From the NCBI GenBank assembly GCA_001603055.1, contig LVAZ01000342.1, positions 1-6,858 on the forward strand: a stretch of 6,858 nucleotides of DNA, in the 5' to 3' direction. The DNA comes from Victivallales bacterium Lenti_02. GTDB lineage: Bacteria; Verrucomicrobiota; Lentisphaeria; Oligosphaerales; Lenti-02. This document shows positions 1-6,697 of this stretch, one piece after another. The number at the start of each line of letters is the position of its first letter. The first letter of the stretch is position 1. A program made the translations under genes and the position numbers. Under the pieces are notes generated by a model. That model worked only from the letters and a program-made list of their open reading frames with translations, had not been told where the DNA came from and did no database searches.

Positions 1-300
1 GTCCTCACCGTGGCCAACGGCGGCGGGACGGCCACCAGCTCGCTCATGGGACGGAGCTTCTCCCGCCATGACTGGCTAACCGGCCGTCTGTTCTACGTGG
101 GTTCCGTGCCGCCGGGGGAAAGTGTGACCTTCACCCGCCGCTTCCAGGTTCCCGCCACTGCCAAGGGCAACCTGGCCTATGGGGCCCTGGGCTTCTGGGA
201 CCTGCATGGCGCCATTCCCAACAAGGGGTTGGTTCTCCAGACCACCATCGAGGCCATTCCCCAGCCCGAGCCCAAGCCCGAGCCGCAGCCCGAACCCTAG
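1..300 (+). CDS. C-terminal end of an unidentified protein with an Ig-like beta domain and Pro-Glu tail (5' partial)
   Basis: The reading frame is open from the first base of the window and ends at TAG 298-300, giving the last 99 residues of a longer protein whose start lies upstream. The GTG at 10 is probably an internal valine. The visible part alternates short hydrophobic and polar stretches typical of beta strands, with a PPGESVTFTRRFQVP segment (about residues 38-52) that resembles the edge of CARDB or other Ig-like domains found at the ends of secreted proteins. The last 13 residues (87-99) alternate proline with glutamate, glutamine or lysine, like the extended spacers of surface or periplasmic proteins. 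No catalytic motif is visible, so the function of the full protein cannot be told. Its stop overlaps the stop of the facing minus-strand gene. The frame and end are clear; the domain call is an inference. Confidence 0.75.
   Translation, partial: VLTVANGGGTATSSLMGRSFSRHDWLTGRLFYVGSVPPGESVTFTRRFQVPATAKGNLAYGALGFWDLHGAIPNKGLVLQTTIEAIPQPEPKPEPQPEP
259..297 (+). repeat. Pro-Glu/Gln/Lys coding repeat at the protein C-terminus
   Basis: This is a low-complexity run in which every second codon is proline (CCC or CCG) and the codons between are CAG, GAG, AAG or GAA. It encodes 13 residues at the extreme C-terminus of the first protein. Such tails are usually extended and may act as a spacer or contact the envelope. 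It is a degenerate hexanucleotide repeat and could vary in copy number by slippage. Confidence 0.7.
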
Positions 301-1316
301 GCCAGGGCGGCGGCGAGGAAAGGGACTTCCGTGCCCGGCAGAACACCGGGGACTTGGCTGCGCTCGATACGGACCACGTCTTCGTCGCGGAGACGGCGGA
401 TCGTCTCGTACACCAGAAAGTCCTTCTGGGCCAGAACGGAATCCGGCCAGAGGGGGAGCACGATCTTGTTCAGCGCGCCCAGGCCGCGCGGCCCGGCTTG
501 GAGTTCGGCCAGGATCATTTCGCGGGCCTTGGGCAAAAGCGGATGCCAGTCGCCCACCGGCCGGGGGACGATGGCGAACGGCCGGATGTCGATGCCCTGG
601 CGGGAGACGGTCAGGGCGCAGTTCGGGGGAACCGGCATGAGCCAGGCGGGATCGGGGAAGGCCATCGCCGTCGAGGCCAGCATGGTTTCCGCGCCGTTTC
701 TCCCTACCATCAGGGGCATGTTGCCGCGGAAGCCGAGAATCCGGTCGGGATGGTCGGCCGAGAGCGCCAGTCCCACGATTTCCGCCGGGAATTCGAGGAA
801 GGCCCGGCTCATGGCTTCGAGCGGCTGGCAACCCTCGTCGTGCAGATGCTCGGCGACGAGCTGGCACATGATTTCGCTGAAGTGGACGCAGGAACCGTCG
901 GCCAGACAGGGATAGTTGCCGACGGGCTCGGGCACCAGCGAGCGGAAGGTTCGCCCGCCGGCCCGGAGGCGTTGCACATGCTCGGTGGCGCGGGTTTCCG
1001 TGAAGACGCCGCGGGCGCCGTTGGCCACGTAGGCCAGCCGGTCGCGGGAATCGGCGAAGGGGTGTCCCCATTCGCGGTCGCCGCCGCTCTTGCTCCGGCT
1101 GTGGGCGATGCCGATGCTGCCGGGCAGCTCGCGCGCGTCGGTTTGCCGGAGCAGGGTGGCCAGGTCTCCCACCACTTTGCGCAGGTGGAGCTTGCCCTCG
1201 TGGACCGTCGCCAGCCCCGTGTAGTAGGCTCCGGCCCAGCCTTCCTCGCGGGCCAGCACATCCAGCAGCCGGGGCGCGGCCGGTTCCGATCCGATATAGG
1301 CGGCCAGCGTACACAT
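297..1316 (-). CDS. Class II glutamine amidotransferase-like Ntn hydrolase (GlmS N-domain type) with a C-terminal possible winged helix
   Basis: The 339-residue protein begins Met-Cys-Thr-Leu, so removal of Met exposes Cys2 as the N-terminal nucleophile of a class II amidotransferase; this fixes the start, although the frame is open further upstream. It follows the E. coli GlmS glutaminase domain: GIAHSR (69-74) matches the arginine segment and ANG (98-100) the oxyanion-hole Asn-Gly, both at the same distance from Cys as in GlmS. HPDRIL, RGNMPLMVG and ETMLAST (189-216) match the later strands. The GlmS residues Trp74 and Asp123, which help bind glutamine, appear to be Ser75 and Met150 here. 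About 85 residues follow the Ntn fold (255-339); their helix-helix-strand pattern suggests a winged helix, and no isomerase or synthase domain is present. It starts 5 bp after the preceding gene's stop, behind a GGGGAAG-like site, so translation is probably coupled. Expected to be cytosolic. The fold is confident; the substrate is unknown. Confidence 0.88.
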   Translation of the reverse strand: MCTLAAYIGSEPAAPRLLDVLAREEGWAGAYYTGLATVHEGKLHLRKVVGDLATLLRQTDARELPGSIGIAHSRSKSGGDREWGHPFADSRDRLAYVANGARGVFTETRATEHVQRLRAGGRTFRSLVPEPVGNYPCLADGSCVHFSEIMCQLVAEHLHDEGCQPLEAMSRAFLEFPAEIVGLALSADHPDRILGFRGNMPLMVGRNGAETMLASTAMAFPDPAWLMPVPPNCALTVSRQGIDIRPFAIVPRPVGDWHPLLPKAREMILAELQAGPRGLGALNKIVLPLWPDSVLAQKDFLVYETIRRLRDEDVVRIERSQVPGVLPGTEVPFLAAALA

Positions 1317-1321
1317 GGCGT

Positions 1322-3106
1322 TTACTTCCCCTTCCCGAAATAGCCCTTTTCCACCAGCCACTGGCCGCAGGTCGGCCAGTCCTCGTCCAGATCGATGTCC
1401 TCGGCGGTCTTGGCCTTGAGGGGAAATTCCTCGCCCAGAGCCTGCTTGAGTTCGAGCAGCAGGGCGCGGCGGACCACGTCGGGGATTTCCTCGCGGGTGC
1501 GCATCTGCTGGCAGAGGAAGGCGGTGGCCTCCTTGGCGGGGAGTTTGGACTCGCGGAGCGCCCAGCGCCAGGTCTTCACCCAGTCCCCGACCGGGTCGAG
1601 TTGCCCGGTCTTCACGGGATAGTCGGCCGTGGCGCCGAAACGGCGCAGGGCGAGCATGACATCGCGCTGGGTGGCGGTGTTTTCCTTGCGCACGACGAGG
1701 ACGAACTGGCGCAGGAAGGTCAGCATGTCCCCGTCGTTCAGCTTGCCGTTCCGGTTCAGCCACAGGGCCGCGTCGAGCCAGACTTGGTCCTGTTCCTCGG
1801 CGGTCGCCTCGCGCACGTATTTCGGGAACCCCTGCTGCTCGTGGAACTTGGCGAGGGTCGCCACCGCCAGTTTGCGCAGATTGGGGTGGATGTTGCCCCG
1901 GCGGACCAGCGGCAGGAGCACACCCAGAGCCTGCTCGCCGCTCTGGGGTTGCCAGGCCATGAGCGCGTAGCCGGTCAGTTCCGGATTGGGGAAATTGATC
2001 GCCGCCGCCGCCGTGGCGTCGGTGATGCTCTGCTTGATGCTGATGAAGTGCTTGCAGAGGAATTCGAAGCAGCCCATGCCGTGGCGGCGGCTCTCGGCTC
2101 CGCGCCGTTTCTCCCAGGGCAGTTCCCGGCCGCAGGCGATGTCCTCGGCCAACTGGCGTCCCGCCGCCGTTACCCGGGGGCTGCGGAACCCCTGGCTGTG
2201 CCAGGCCAGAAAGGCGAGGTCGCCGAAGTCGATGGGGTCGTGGAGGCGCTGGAGAATGTAGTCCTCGGCCCGCTTCGAGCCGGTGTTGCAGAGGGTGACG
2301 ATGGCCCAGATGCGGCTTTCCCGGATGCGCGCCGCCTCGGCCTCGTCCTTGGCGCCCGCGCCGGTCCGTTCGGCCATCTCGATGAGCGGCTCGACCGCGT
2401 CCTCGCCGAGGGCGGCGAGCTGCGCGGAAACCCCGATGCCCCCGTAGGCCCCCTCGTTCATTTTCGCCAGATACTGCTTCATCAATTTCCCCTTCTCGTC
2501 TTCCGCCATGCGCTCGGCGCTCTTGGGGCGGAGGAGGATGCGCCAGACCTCGGAGGCGGCGACGAAATCGGGCCGCTTGTCGGGCAGGGTGGAGATGAGG
2601 ACGGCTTTGACGTGGTAGATGCGCGGGCGCATCCAGCCGGCATTGGTCATGCGCTGGCCCTCCTCGAACAGGGGCAGACCGTCGAGATATTTCTCGACCT
2701 TCGCCACTTCGAGCTGGTTGTAGGGCACGCGGATCAGCTCGCAACTGGCCTGCGGGGGGATGCGCTCCCTGGCGAAGATGTTGTCCGGCAGCTTGTCGAG
2801 CAGGTTCCGGGAGAAGAGGCTGTTGCCATCCTCGTCGGCCACGACCAGATACAGGGCGAAGCGGCGTCCCTCGCCGGGCTCCTGCATGGTCAGCCGGGTG
2901 CGGTCGGTGGCGTTGCGGATATGGACGACGACTTCCTCGGGCATGTCCTGCTCGAATTCGACCTTCTCGGTCTGGATGCGCAGGGAGATGCCCTGGAACT
3001 CCTTGCCGAAGGCCGGCTCCTCCCGCTCGATGGTGGTGCCGAAGTCCACCCAGCCCACCAGAGCCGGCAGGGTCAGCGCGAGGACGAACGCGGGAATTCG
3101 CTTCAT
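1322..3106 (-). CDS. Exported protein with N-terminal beta domain and HEAT-like helical-repeat body, function unknown
   Basis: The 594-residue product starts with MKRIPAFVLALTLPALVGWV, a basic end followed by a hydrophobic core as in a Sec signal peptide; the cleavage site is not clear and there is no lipobox cysteine. Residues about 38-190 look beta-rich and Ig-like (alternating strands near ISLRIQ, EVVVHI, FALYLVV and RIYHVKAVLI). Residues about 205-555 are mostly paired amphipathic helices with motifs such as GEDAVEPLIEMAER and NLRKLAVATLAKF, typical of HEAT or other alpha-solenoid repeats that bind other proteins. No enzymatic motif was seen. The start is supported by AGGAG (3113-3117 on the opposite strand) six bases upstream of ATG. 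The gene lies between the membrane protein and the Ntn hydrolase on the same strand, which suggests one operon. A scaffold or binding role in the periplasm is an inference from fold and signal. Confidence 0.85.
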   Translation of the reverse strand: MKRIPAFVLALTLPALVGWVDFGTTIEREEPAFGKEFQGISLRIQTEKVEFEQDMPEEVVVHIRNATDRTRLTMQEPGEGRRFALYLVVADEDGNSLFSRNLLDKLPDNIFARERIPPQASCELIRVPYNQLEVAKVEKYLDGLPLFEEGQRMTNAGWMRPRIYHVKAVLISTLPDKRPDFVAASEVWRILLRPKSAERMAEDEKGKLMKQYLAKMNEGAYGGIGVSAQLAALGEDAVEPLIEMAERTGAGAKDEAEAARIRESRIWAIVTLCNTGSKRAEDYILQRLHDPIDFGDLAFLAWHSQGFRSPRVTAAGRQLAEDIACGRELPWEKRRGAESRRHGMGCFEFLCKHFISIKQSITDATAAAAINFPNPELTGYALMAWQPQSGEQALGVLLPLVRRGNIHPNLRKLAVATLAKFHEQQGFPKYVREATAEEQDQVWLDAALWLNRNGKLNDGDMLTFLRQFVLVVRKENTATQRDVMLALRRFGATADYPVKTGQLDPVGDWVKTWRWALRESKLPAKEATAFLCQQMRTREEIPDVVRRALLLELKQALGEEFPLKAKTAEDIDLDEDWPTCGQWLVEKGYFGKGK

Positions 3107-3120
3107 GGTCTGCTCCTGAA

Positions 3121-3173
3121 ATGGCAGCGGTGCCGTATCCGGGAAAGGTAGCCCGAACCGGCGGAACTGCCAT
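3121..3173 (-). promoter_or_regulatory. Jointed hairpin filling the gap between the membrane-protein and helical-repeat genes
   Basis: The ends pair perfectly over seven bases (ATGGCAG at 3121-3127 with CTGCCAT at 3167-3173). Inside, GCCG 3132-3135 pairs with CGGC 3159-3162, and CGGG 3140-3143 pairs with CCCG 3152-3155, separated by small internal loops and closed by an 8-base loop. It lies just after the upstream stop codon and three bases before the AGGAG site of the next gene in the transcript. There is no U-tract, so it is not a standard terminator; it may be an intercistronic stability or processing element. Confidence 0.4.
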
Positions 3174-3175
3174 CT

Positions 3176-5173
3176 CTACTGGTTGCCGACGAAGTAGATG
3201 ATGGTGCCGACGACCATGGGCACCAGCTTGCCCAGCATGGTCCCGGCCAGCACGCCGATCATCAGCGGCTTGAGCTGCTGGTACAGTCTGCCGCCCCCGT
3301 AGCGGGTTACCAGGGTCTTGACGAGCCAGCCCAGAAAGAAGGAGAAATAGTGGAAGTAGCCCGGCCAGCCGCCGAGGAAGACGAAGGCCATGGGGTGGAA
3401 GGGCCACCACGGGAAGCGCAGCCGTCCGATGCCCACGCCGAGGGCCAGGAGGAGAGTGACGAAGAAGGCGATAGCCTGGCCGCGCAGGGGCGAGACATGG
3501 CGTAGCCGCGCCCAGCCGCGCAGTTGCTCGGCCTCCGCCAGCCGCCCCTGCCCGCGCAGAGTCTGCTTGATCTCGACCATGTTCTCGAAGGGGAACCAGG
3601 AGGTCGAGCGGGGCCAGCCGGCGGTGGGCGCCCCCCGGTTGTACTGCCAGTAGATGGTGCAGGCCAGCGACACCAGCAGCGCGACGACCACCACCGCGAT
3701 GCCGAGCTTGGCGATTCGCCCCACCCGCGCCTTCGCGGCGTCCGCCACGCTCAGGGCCTGGACAAAGAAGGGCATGGGCGCCCAGCCCGGCCCGCTCACC
3801 AGCACGGTCGAGACCAGGAACATGATGAGCAGCGGGCGCGGCCCGAGCGCCGCCGTTCCCAGAAAGGTCCAGATCATCACGCCGGGGTAGACGTAGGTGC
3901 CGATCATGAAGGCCCCGGTCTCGACGATCATCCGGCTGATGACCACATGCACCATGAAGGCCAGCGCCGTGTAGACGATCGCCAGTTGCCAGTCCAGCCC
4001 CACCATCACCAGTTGGCCGATGAACAGCACGGTGCAGACCAGAAACACTCGCATCCCCCATACGGCATGGTCCTCGATCTTCTCCTCCGAACGGAAGCCG
4101 AGCCCGCGCCGCAGCACATGCCAGTAGTAGTGCCTGCCGGTGTACAGCATCATCAGAGTGATGGCCATGTAGCCGCCCGCGTAGAGGCTCTGCTCGATGC
4201 TCGGCCCCAGCATCCGCCCGCAGCGGAAGGGGATTCCGTATCCCGCGCACAGGCCGAAGGCGGTCGCGTAGAGGAAGGGGAAGGTGGCCATGCTGAAGGA
4301 GACGGGCGACGGCAGAAAATAGGCCAGCGCCACCACCGCGAACATGATGCTCGGGCGGAACAGCGCGTCCCCCGCCCCCCGCACCAGCACCGGAAACATG
4401 GGCCGGAAGGCGTTGAAGTCGAAGGACAGCCGGATGGGGATCAAGACCTGGCCCCAGTAGCGCAGCAGGTAGTTGTTCAGCTCGATGGCGAAGACGATGC
4501 CGAATCCCCACCAGAACAGGCGGCTGCGGCAGATGGCCGGGCTGCCCCGGTCGTCCGGCAGCAGGGCCTTGGCGAAGGTGGTGATGGGGTAGGGGAGCTG
4601 TTCATGATGGGTCCACTGGGTGTGGAAGACCGCCGCCAGGCCGAGCAGGGCGACGACGGCGCAGAGCAGCAGCGGAATCCAGAAGGACAGGGGCCGCAGC
4701 CAGACTCCCCAGGGCACCTGGCGCGGGGAGATGTGCCGTTCGCCCACCGCCAGGCCGGTGATGTAGCCGTCCAGGGCGCTGGAATCGTCCGGGGGCAGGT
4801 CCGCCAGCATGTGCGGGGGGGCGATGGCCACCACTTCCTCGGTGGCCCAGCTTGGGCGCACGCGCAGCTCGTGGTGCGGGCACATGATGGCCGGCGGCAG
4901 GTACTGCACCAGGCCCCAGCCCGGAATCCCCGCCGCCAGCAGGAAGAGGGCGAAGATCACCGCCACCTCCTGGCCGGAAAGCGGGGCATTCTTGCCGAAG
5001 AACCGCAGGATGGGCTGGATCAGCAGCCCGAACAGCGCCAGCATCCCGAAGCCCGCCACCGGCATCAGCGAGGAGATCATGTTGCCCGAGCGGACCACGT
5101 CGTCGTTGAAGTAGCTCAGGAAGGCCAGCAGAAAGACCGCCAGGAATCCCAGAGCCAGGGCGCGGAAGGTCAT
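3176..5173 (-). CDS. Multi-pass membrane protein, OPT-transporter-like (DUF6785/DUF6784-like)
   Basis: The 665-residue protein is strongly hydrophobic, with roughly 14 to 16 likely membrane segments (for example about 5-21, 33-58, 67-92, 161-183, 274-312, 326-345, 372-415, 446-460, 487-508, 565-584, 590-620 and 633-660). A soluble loop spans about 93-158. The motif HTQWTHHEQLPYPI (184-197), the C-terminal WPFHPMAFVF (589-599) and RYGGGRLYQQLKPLMIGVLAG (624-643 region) recall DUF6785/DUF6784 proteins, which I remember as distant relatives of the oligopeptide transporter superfamily, common in Planctomycetota and Lentisphaerota. Transport of a small organic compound across the inner membrane is therefore likely but not shown. 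The start is supported by GGAGGA (5181-5186 on the opposite strand) seven bases upstream. It is first in the minus-strand set and divergent from the amidase gene. The family name comes from memory of motifs, not a search. Confidence 0.85.
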   Translation of the reverse strand: MTFRALALGFLAVFLLAFLSYFNDDVVRSGNMISSLMPVAGFGMLALFGLLIQPILRFFGKNAPLSGQEVAVIFALFLLAAGIPGWGLVQYLPPAIMCPHHELRVRPSWATEEVVAIAPPHMLADLPPDDSSALDGYITGLAVGERHISPRQVPWGVWLRPLSFWIPLLLCAVVALLGLAAVFHTQWTHHEQLPYPITTFAKALLPDDRGSPAICRSRLFWWGFGIVFAIELNNYLLRYWGQVLIPIRLSFDFNAFRPMFPVLVRGAGDALFRPSIMFAVVALAYFLPSPVSFSMATFPFLYATAFGLCAGYGIPFRCGRMLGPSIEQSLYAGGYMAITLMMLYTGRHYYWHVLRRGLGFRSEEKIEDHAVWGMRVFLVCTVLFIGQLVMVGLDWQLAIVYTALAFMVHVVISRMIVETGAFMIGTYVYPGVMIWTFLGTAALGPRPLLIMFLVSTVLVSGPGWAPMPFFVQALSVADAAKARVGRIAKLGIAVVVVALLVSLACTIYWQYNRGAPTAGWPRSTSWFPFENMVEIKQTLRGQGRLAEAEQLRGWARLRHVSPLRGQAIAFFVTLLLALGVGIGRLRFPWWPFHPMAFVFLGGWPGYFHYFSFFLGWLVKTLVTRYGGGRLYQQLKPLMIGVLAGTMLGKLVPMVVGTIIYFVGNQ

Positions 5174-5261
5174 GCGGTGTTCCTCCGTGGATGTGTCGTC
5201 TTCCCACCGTTACCCCATCTCCGGCAGTTGCAAGCCTCGGCGTGAAAATCCCGCTGCCGAC

Positions 5262-5291
5262 TTGCCGCCTGGTCCCTTGCGGTTCCATATT
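5262..5291 (+). promoter_or_regulatory. Weak sigma-70-like promoter candidate for the amidase gene
   Basis: TTGCCG (5262-5267) and CATATT (5286-5291) each match four of six consensus bases and are 18 bp apart. The -10 candidate lies in the only A+T-rich patch of the divergent region and about 34 bp before the start codon. Consensus matches of this quality arise by chance, so this is only a suggestion. Confidence 0.22.
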
Positions 5292-5294
5292 GTG

Positions 5295-5309
5295 GGCGGC
5301 AATTCCGCC
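5295..5309 (+). promoter_or_regulatory. Small dyad GGCGG-CAATT-CCGCC upstream of the amidase ribosome binding site
   Basis: Five-base arms flank a five-base centre, just after the promoter candidate and four bases before the Shine-Dalgarno sequence. It could be an operator half-site pair or a small 5'-leader hairpin that affects ribosome access. In G+C-rich DNA such short dyads are frequent. Confidence 0.25.
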
Positions 5310-5312
5310 GTC

Positions 5313-5317
5313 AGGAG
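5313..5317 (+). promoter_or_regulatory. Shine-Dalgarno site AGGAG that fixes the amidase start
   Basis: AGGAG lies seven bases before ATG 5325, an ideal spacing. It favours this start over the in-frame ATG at 5172, which has no good site, would overlap the divergent gene's start codon, and would add 51 residues unlike any domain or signal peptide. Confidence 0.8.
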
Positions 5318-5324
5318 CAATCCC

Positions 5325-6647
5325 ATGCCCGTCGCGTTTGTCAAGGCCGAACCCTGGGCCGCCCATGCCAGGGTCGCCCCCGTCTGCACCGTTCAGGATG
5401 GCTGGTACACGGCCGCCGGCAACGGCACCCGCCGCTGCTGCGGTGGCTGGCAGTTCCTCTTTGCCGGATTCGTCCCCGGCCAGGCCTACCGGATCGAATG
5501 GGAGACCAGGCATCAGGGGATTGCGGTGCCGGGCGACGAATTGGCCGCCATGACGGTCTGGGGCCAGCCCGATCTCGCCGATGTCCGCTTCGGCACCCGG
5601 TTCGAGTGGGACTACATCTTCGCCATGCCCGTCGCCGAGGACCGGGTGCGCTACTCGGGCGTGCTGGTCGCCCCCGAGGGGGCGGACACGCTGGCCGTGC
5701 GCGACACCCTGCGCTGGAGCCCGGCCGGCCATAGTCGCGCCAGTCTGCCCACAGTCACCTGCCTGGGCGGGGCTGTTCGGGCCGCGCCGATCCGGGTGGC
5801 CGTGGTCACCGGCAGCGAGACCAAGGCGCGGCAGTCCCGCCCGACTGTCGCCGAGGGGGTCGAGTTCTACGCCGGCATGACCCGCCAGGCCTGCGACCAG
5901 GGCGCGAAACTGGTCGCCCTGCCCGAAGTCTGCCTGGACTGGCATGTCCCCGGCCATCCCGTCGAGCACGCCCTGGCCGTTCCCGGACCCGAGACCGGAC
6001 GGTTTTCCGAACTCGCCCGTTCCTACGGCGCCACCATTGTGGTCGGGCTGCACGAGCAGGCCGGGGACGAGGTCTACAACAGTGCCGTGGTCATCGATGC
6101 CGACGGCAGCGTGGCGGGGGTCTACCGCAAGGTCCACCTCGCTTCCTTCGAGGCCTTTTCGGGCGTCGTGCCCGGCGATGGCTTCCCGGTGTTCGAGACC
6201 GCCGCCGGCCGGATCGGCGGCAATATCTGCATGGACAGCTCCGCCGCCGAATCCTCGCGCCTGGTCGGGCTGAACGGGGCGGATTTCCTGGTTCTCCCCA
6301 TCATGGGCGACCACCGCGCCAGCGTCTGGCAGCGGGGCAATCCCGTGCTCGACGAGGAGCGCTGGCGGGCGATCATGAGCGTCCGCGCCATGGACAACCA
6401 GCTCTGCATGGTCGTCGCCCGCAACAACGCCCGCGCCAGTTGCGTCGTCGACCGCAGCGGCGTGTTCCTCGCCTACAACGACGGCAGCGCCGACTTCATT
6501 CTGGCCGACGTGCCCGGTTCCGACGCCTTCCGCAAGTGGAACGGCGGCTGTTTCCGGCAGGTCAACTGGCGACAGCGCCGTCCCCACCTCTACGACCCCT
6601 TCGTCGACCCCATGCCCGCCGCCCTGGCCCGGCTCGCCCAGGATTGA
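5325..6647 (+). CDS. Carbon-nitrogen hydrolase (nitrilase superfamily amidase) with N-terminal beta-sandwich domain
   Basis: The 440-residue protein carries the full nitrilase-superfamily catalytic set: Glu201 in KLVALPE, Lys269 in YRKVHL and Cys302 in GGNICMD, plus the additional conserved Glu244 in GLHE. The hydrolase domain covers about residues 155-425. Members cleave amide or nitrile C-N bonds through a cysteine thioester; the sequence around Cys302 (ICMD rather than the aromatic WE of true nitrilases) fits an amidase better. Residues about 1-150 are extra: a strand-rich segment ending in TLRWSP (128-133), most like a jelly-roll or carbohydrate-binding fold, as I recall seeing fused to nitrilases in PVC bacteria. 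There is no signal peptide, so it should be cytosolic. It is first of a plus-strand pair with the sulfatase, and divergent from the membrane-protein gene. The substrate is not predictable. The enzyme class is confident; the N-terminal fold is an inference. Confidence 0.92.
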   Translation: MPVAFVKAEPWAAHARVAPVCTVQDGWYTAAGNGTRRCCGGWQFLFAGFVPGQAYRIEWETRHQGIAVPGDELAAMTVWGQPDLADVRFGTRFEWDYIFAMPVAEDRVRYSGVLVAPEGADTLAVRDTLRWSPAGHSRASLPTVTCLGGAVRAAPIRVAVVTGSETKARQSRPTVAEGVEFYAGMTRQACDQGAKLVALPEVCLDWHVPGHPVEHALAVPGPETGRFSELARSYGATIVVGLHEQAGDEVYNSAVVIDADGSVAGVYRKVHLASFEAFSGVVPGDGFPVFETAAGRIGGNICMDSSAAESSRLVGLNGADFLVLPIMGDHRASVWQRGNPVLDEERWRAIMSVRAMDNQLCMVVARNNARASCVVDRSGVFLAYNDGSADFILADVPGSDAFRKWNGGCFRQVNWRQRRPHLYDPFVDPMPAALARLAQD

Positions 6648-6651
6648 AAAC

Positions 6652-6668
6652 GTGCCCGGTCCGGGCAT
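6652..6668 (+). promoter_or_regulatory. Near-perfect hairpin between the amidase and sulfatase genes
   Basis: TGCCCGG (6653-6659) and CCGGGCA (6661-6667) are exact inverted copies around a single T, and a G-U pair can extend the stem. As RNA it would form about six or seven G+C-rich pairs with a three-base loop. It starts five bases after the amidase stop and ends 17 bases before the sulfatase GGAGA site. No run of T follows, so it is not a typical intrinsic terminator; it may weaken read-through, protect the upstream message, or bind a regulator. Confidence 0.4.
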
Positions 6669-6697
6669 CCGGTGGAAACTCCCGCGGAGATTTCTTG

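Larger units (their letters stand above)
5174..5324. promoter_or_regulatory. Divergent intergenic region with both promoters
   Basis: These 151 bp separate the start codons of the membrane-protein gene (minus) and the amidase gene (plus), so promoters for both directions must lie here or within the gene starts. The stretch carries a ribosome binding site at each end and an A+T-richer patch near 5283-5304. I see no clear consensus promoter for the minus direction. A frame in phase with the amidase is open through it, but its translation has no signal peptide or recognisable sequence. Confidence 0.6.

Noticed and set aside
76..1314. 412-residue minus-strand frame over the Ntn hydrolase
   Set aside because: It is in another frame, Arg/Pro/Gly-rich, and conflicts with the clear GlmS-like motifs in the chosen frame.
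1601..3151. 516-residue open frame on the plus strand
   Set aside because: It lies opposite the helical-repeat gene, has shadow-like composition, no recognisable domain, and the minus-strand gene has a signal peptide and ribosome binding site.
1317..4511. Continuous open frame extending the Ntn hydrolase upstream to more than 1400 residues
   Set aside because: The added part overlaps two well-supported genes in another frame and is rich in Arg, Gly, His and Pro like a shadow frame in G+C-rich DNA. The catalytic Cys must follow the Met at 1316.
3524..5245. 573-residue open frame on the plus strand
   Set aside because: It is antisense to the membrane-protein gene and rich in His, Gln, Arg and Gly. 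The minus strand gives coherent membrane segments.
5172..5324. In-frame ATG at 5172 as the amidase start
   Set aside because: It overlaps the divergent gene's start codon, lacks a suitable ribosome binding site and would add a stretch with no recognisable sequence. ATG 5325 has AGGAG at ideal spacing.
4602..6668. 688-residue open frame on the minus strand
   Set aside because: It runs opposite the amidase gene, whose catalytic residues are all present, and through the divergent promoter region. Its Gly/Ala/Asp/Val-rich translation shows no domain.
6652..6668. Intrinsic terminator after the amidase gene
   Set aside because: The stem is good but no T-rich run follows, and the next gene starts 50 bp later with its own ribosome binding site.
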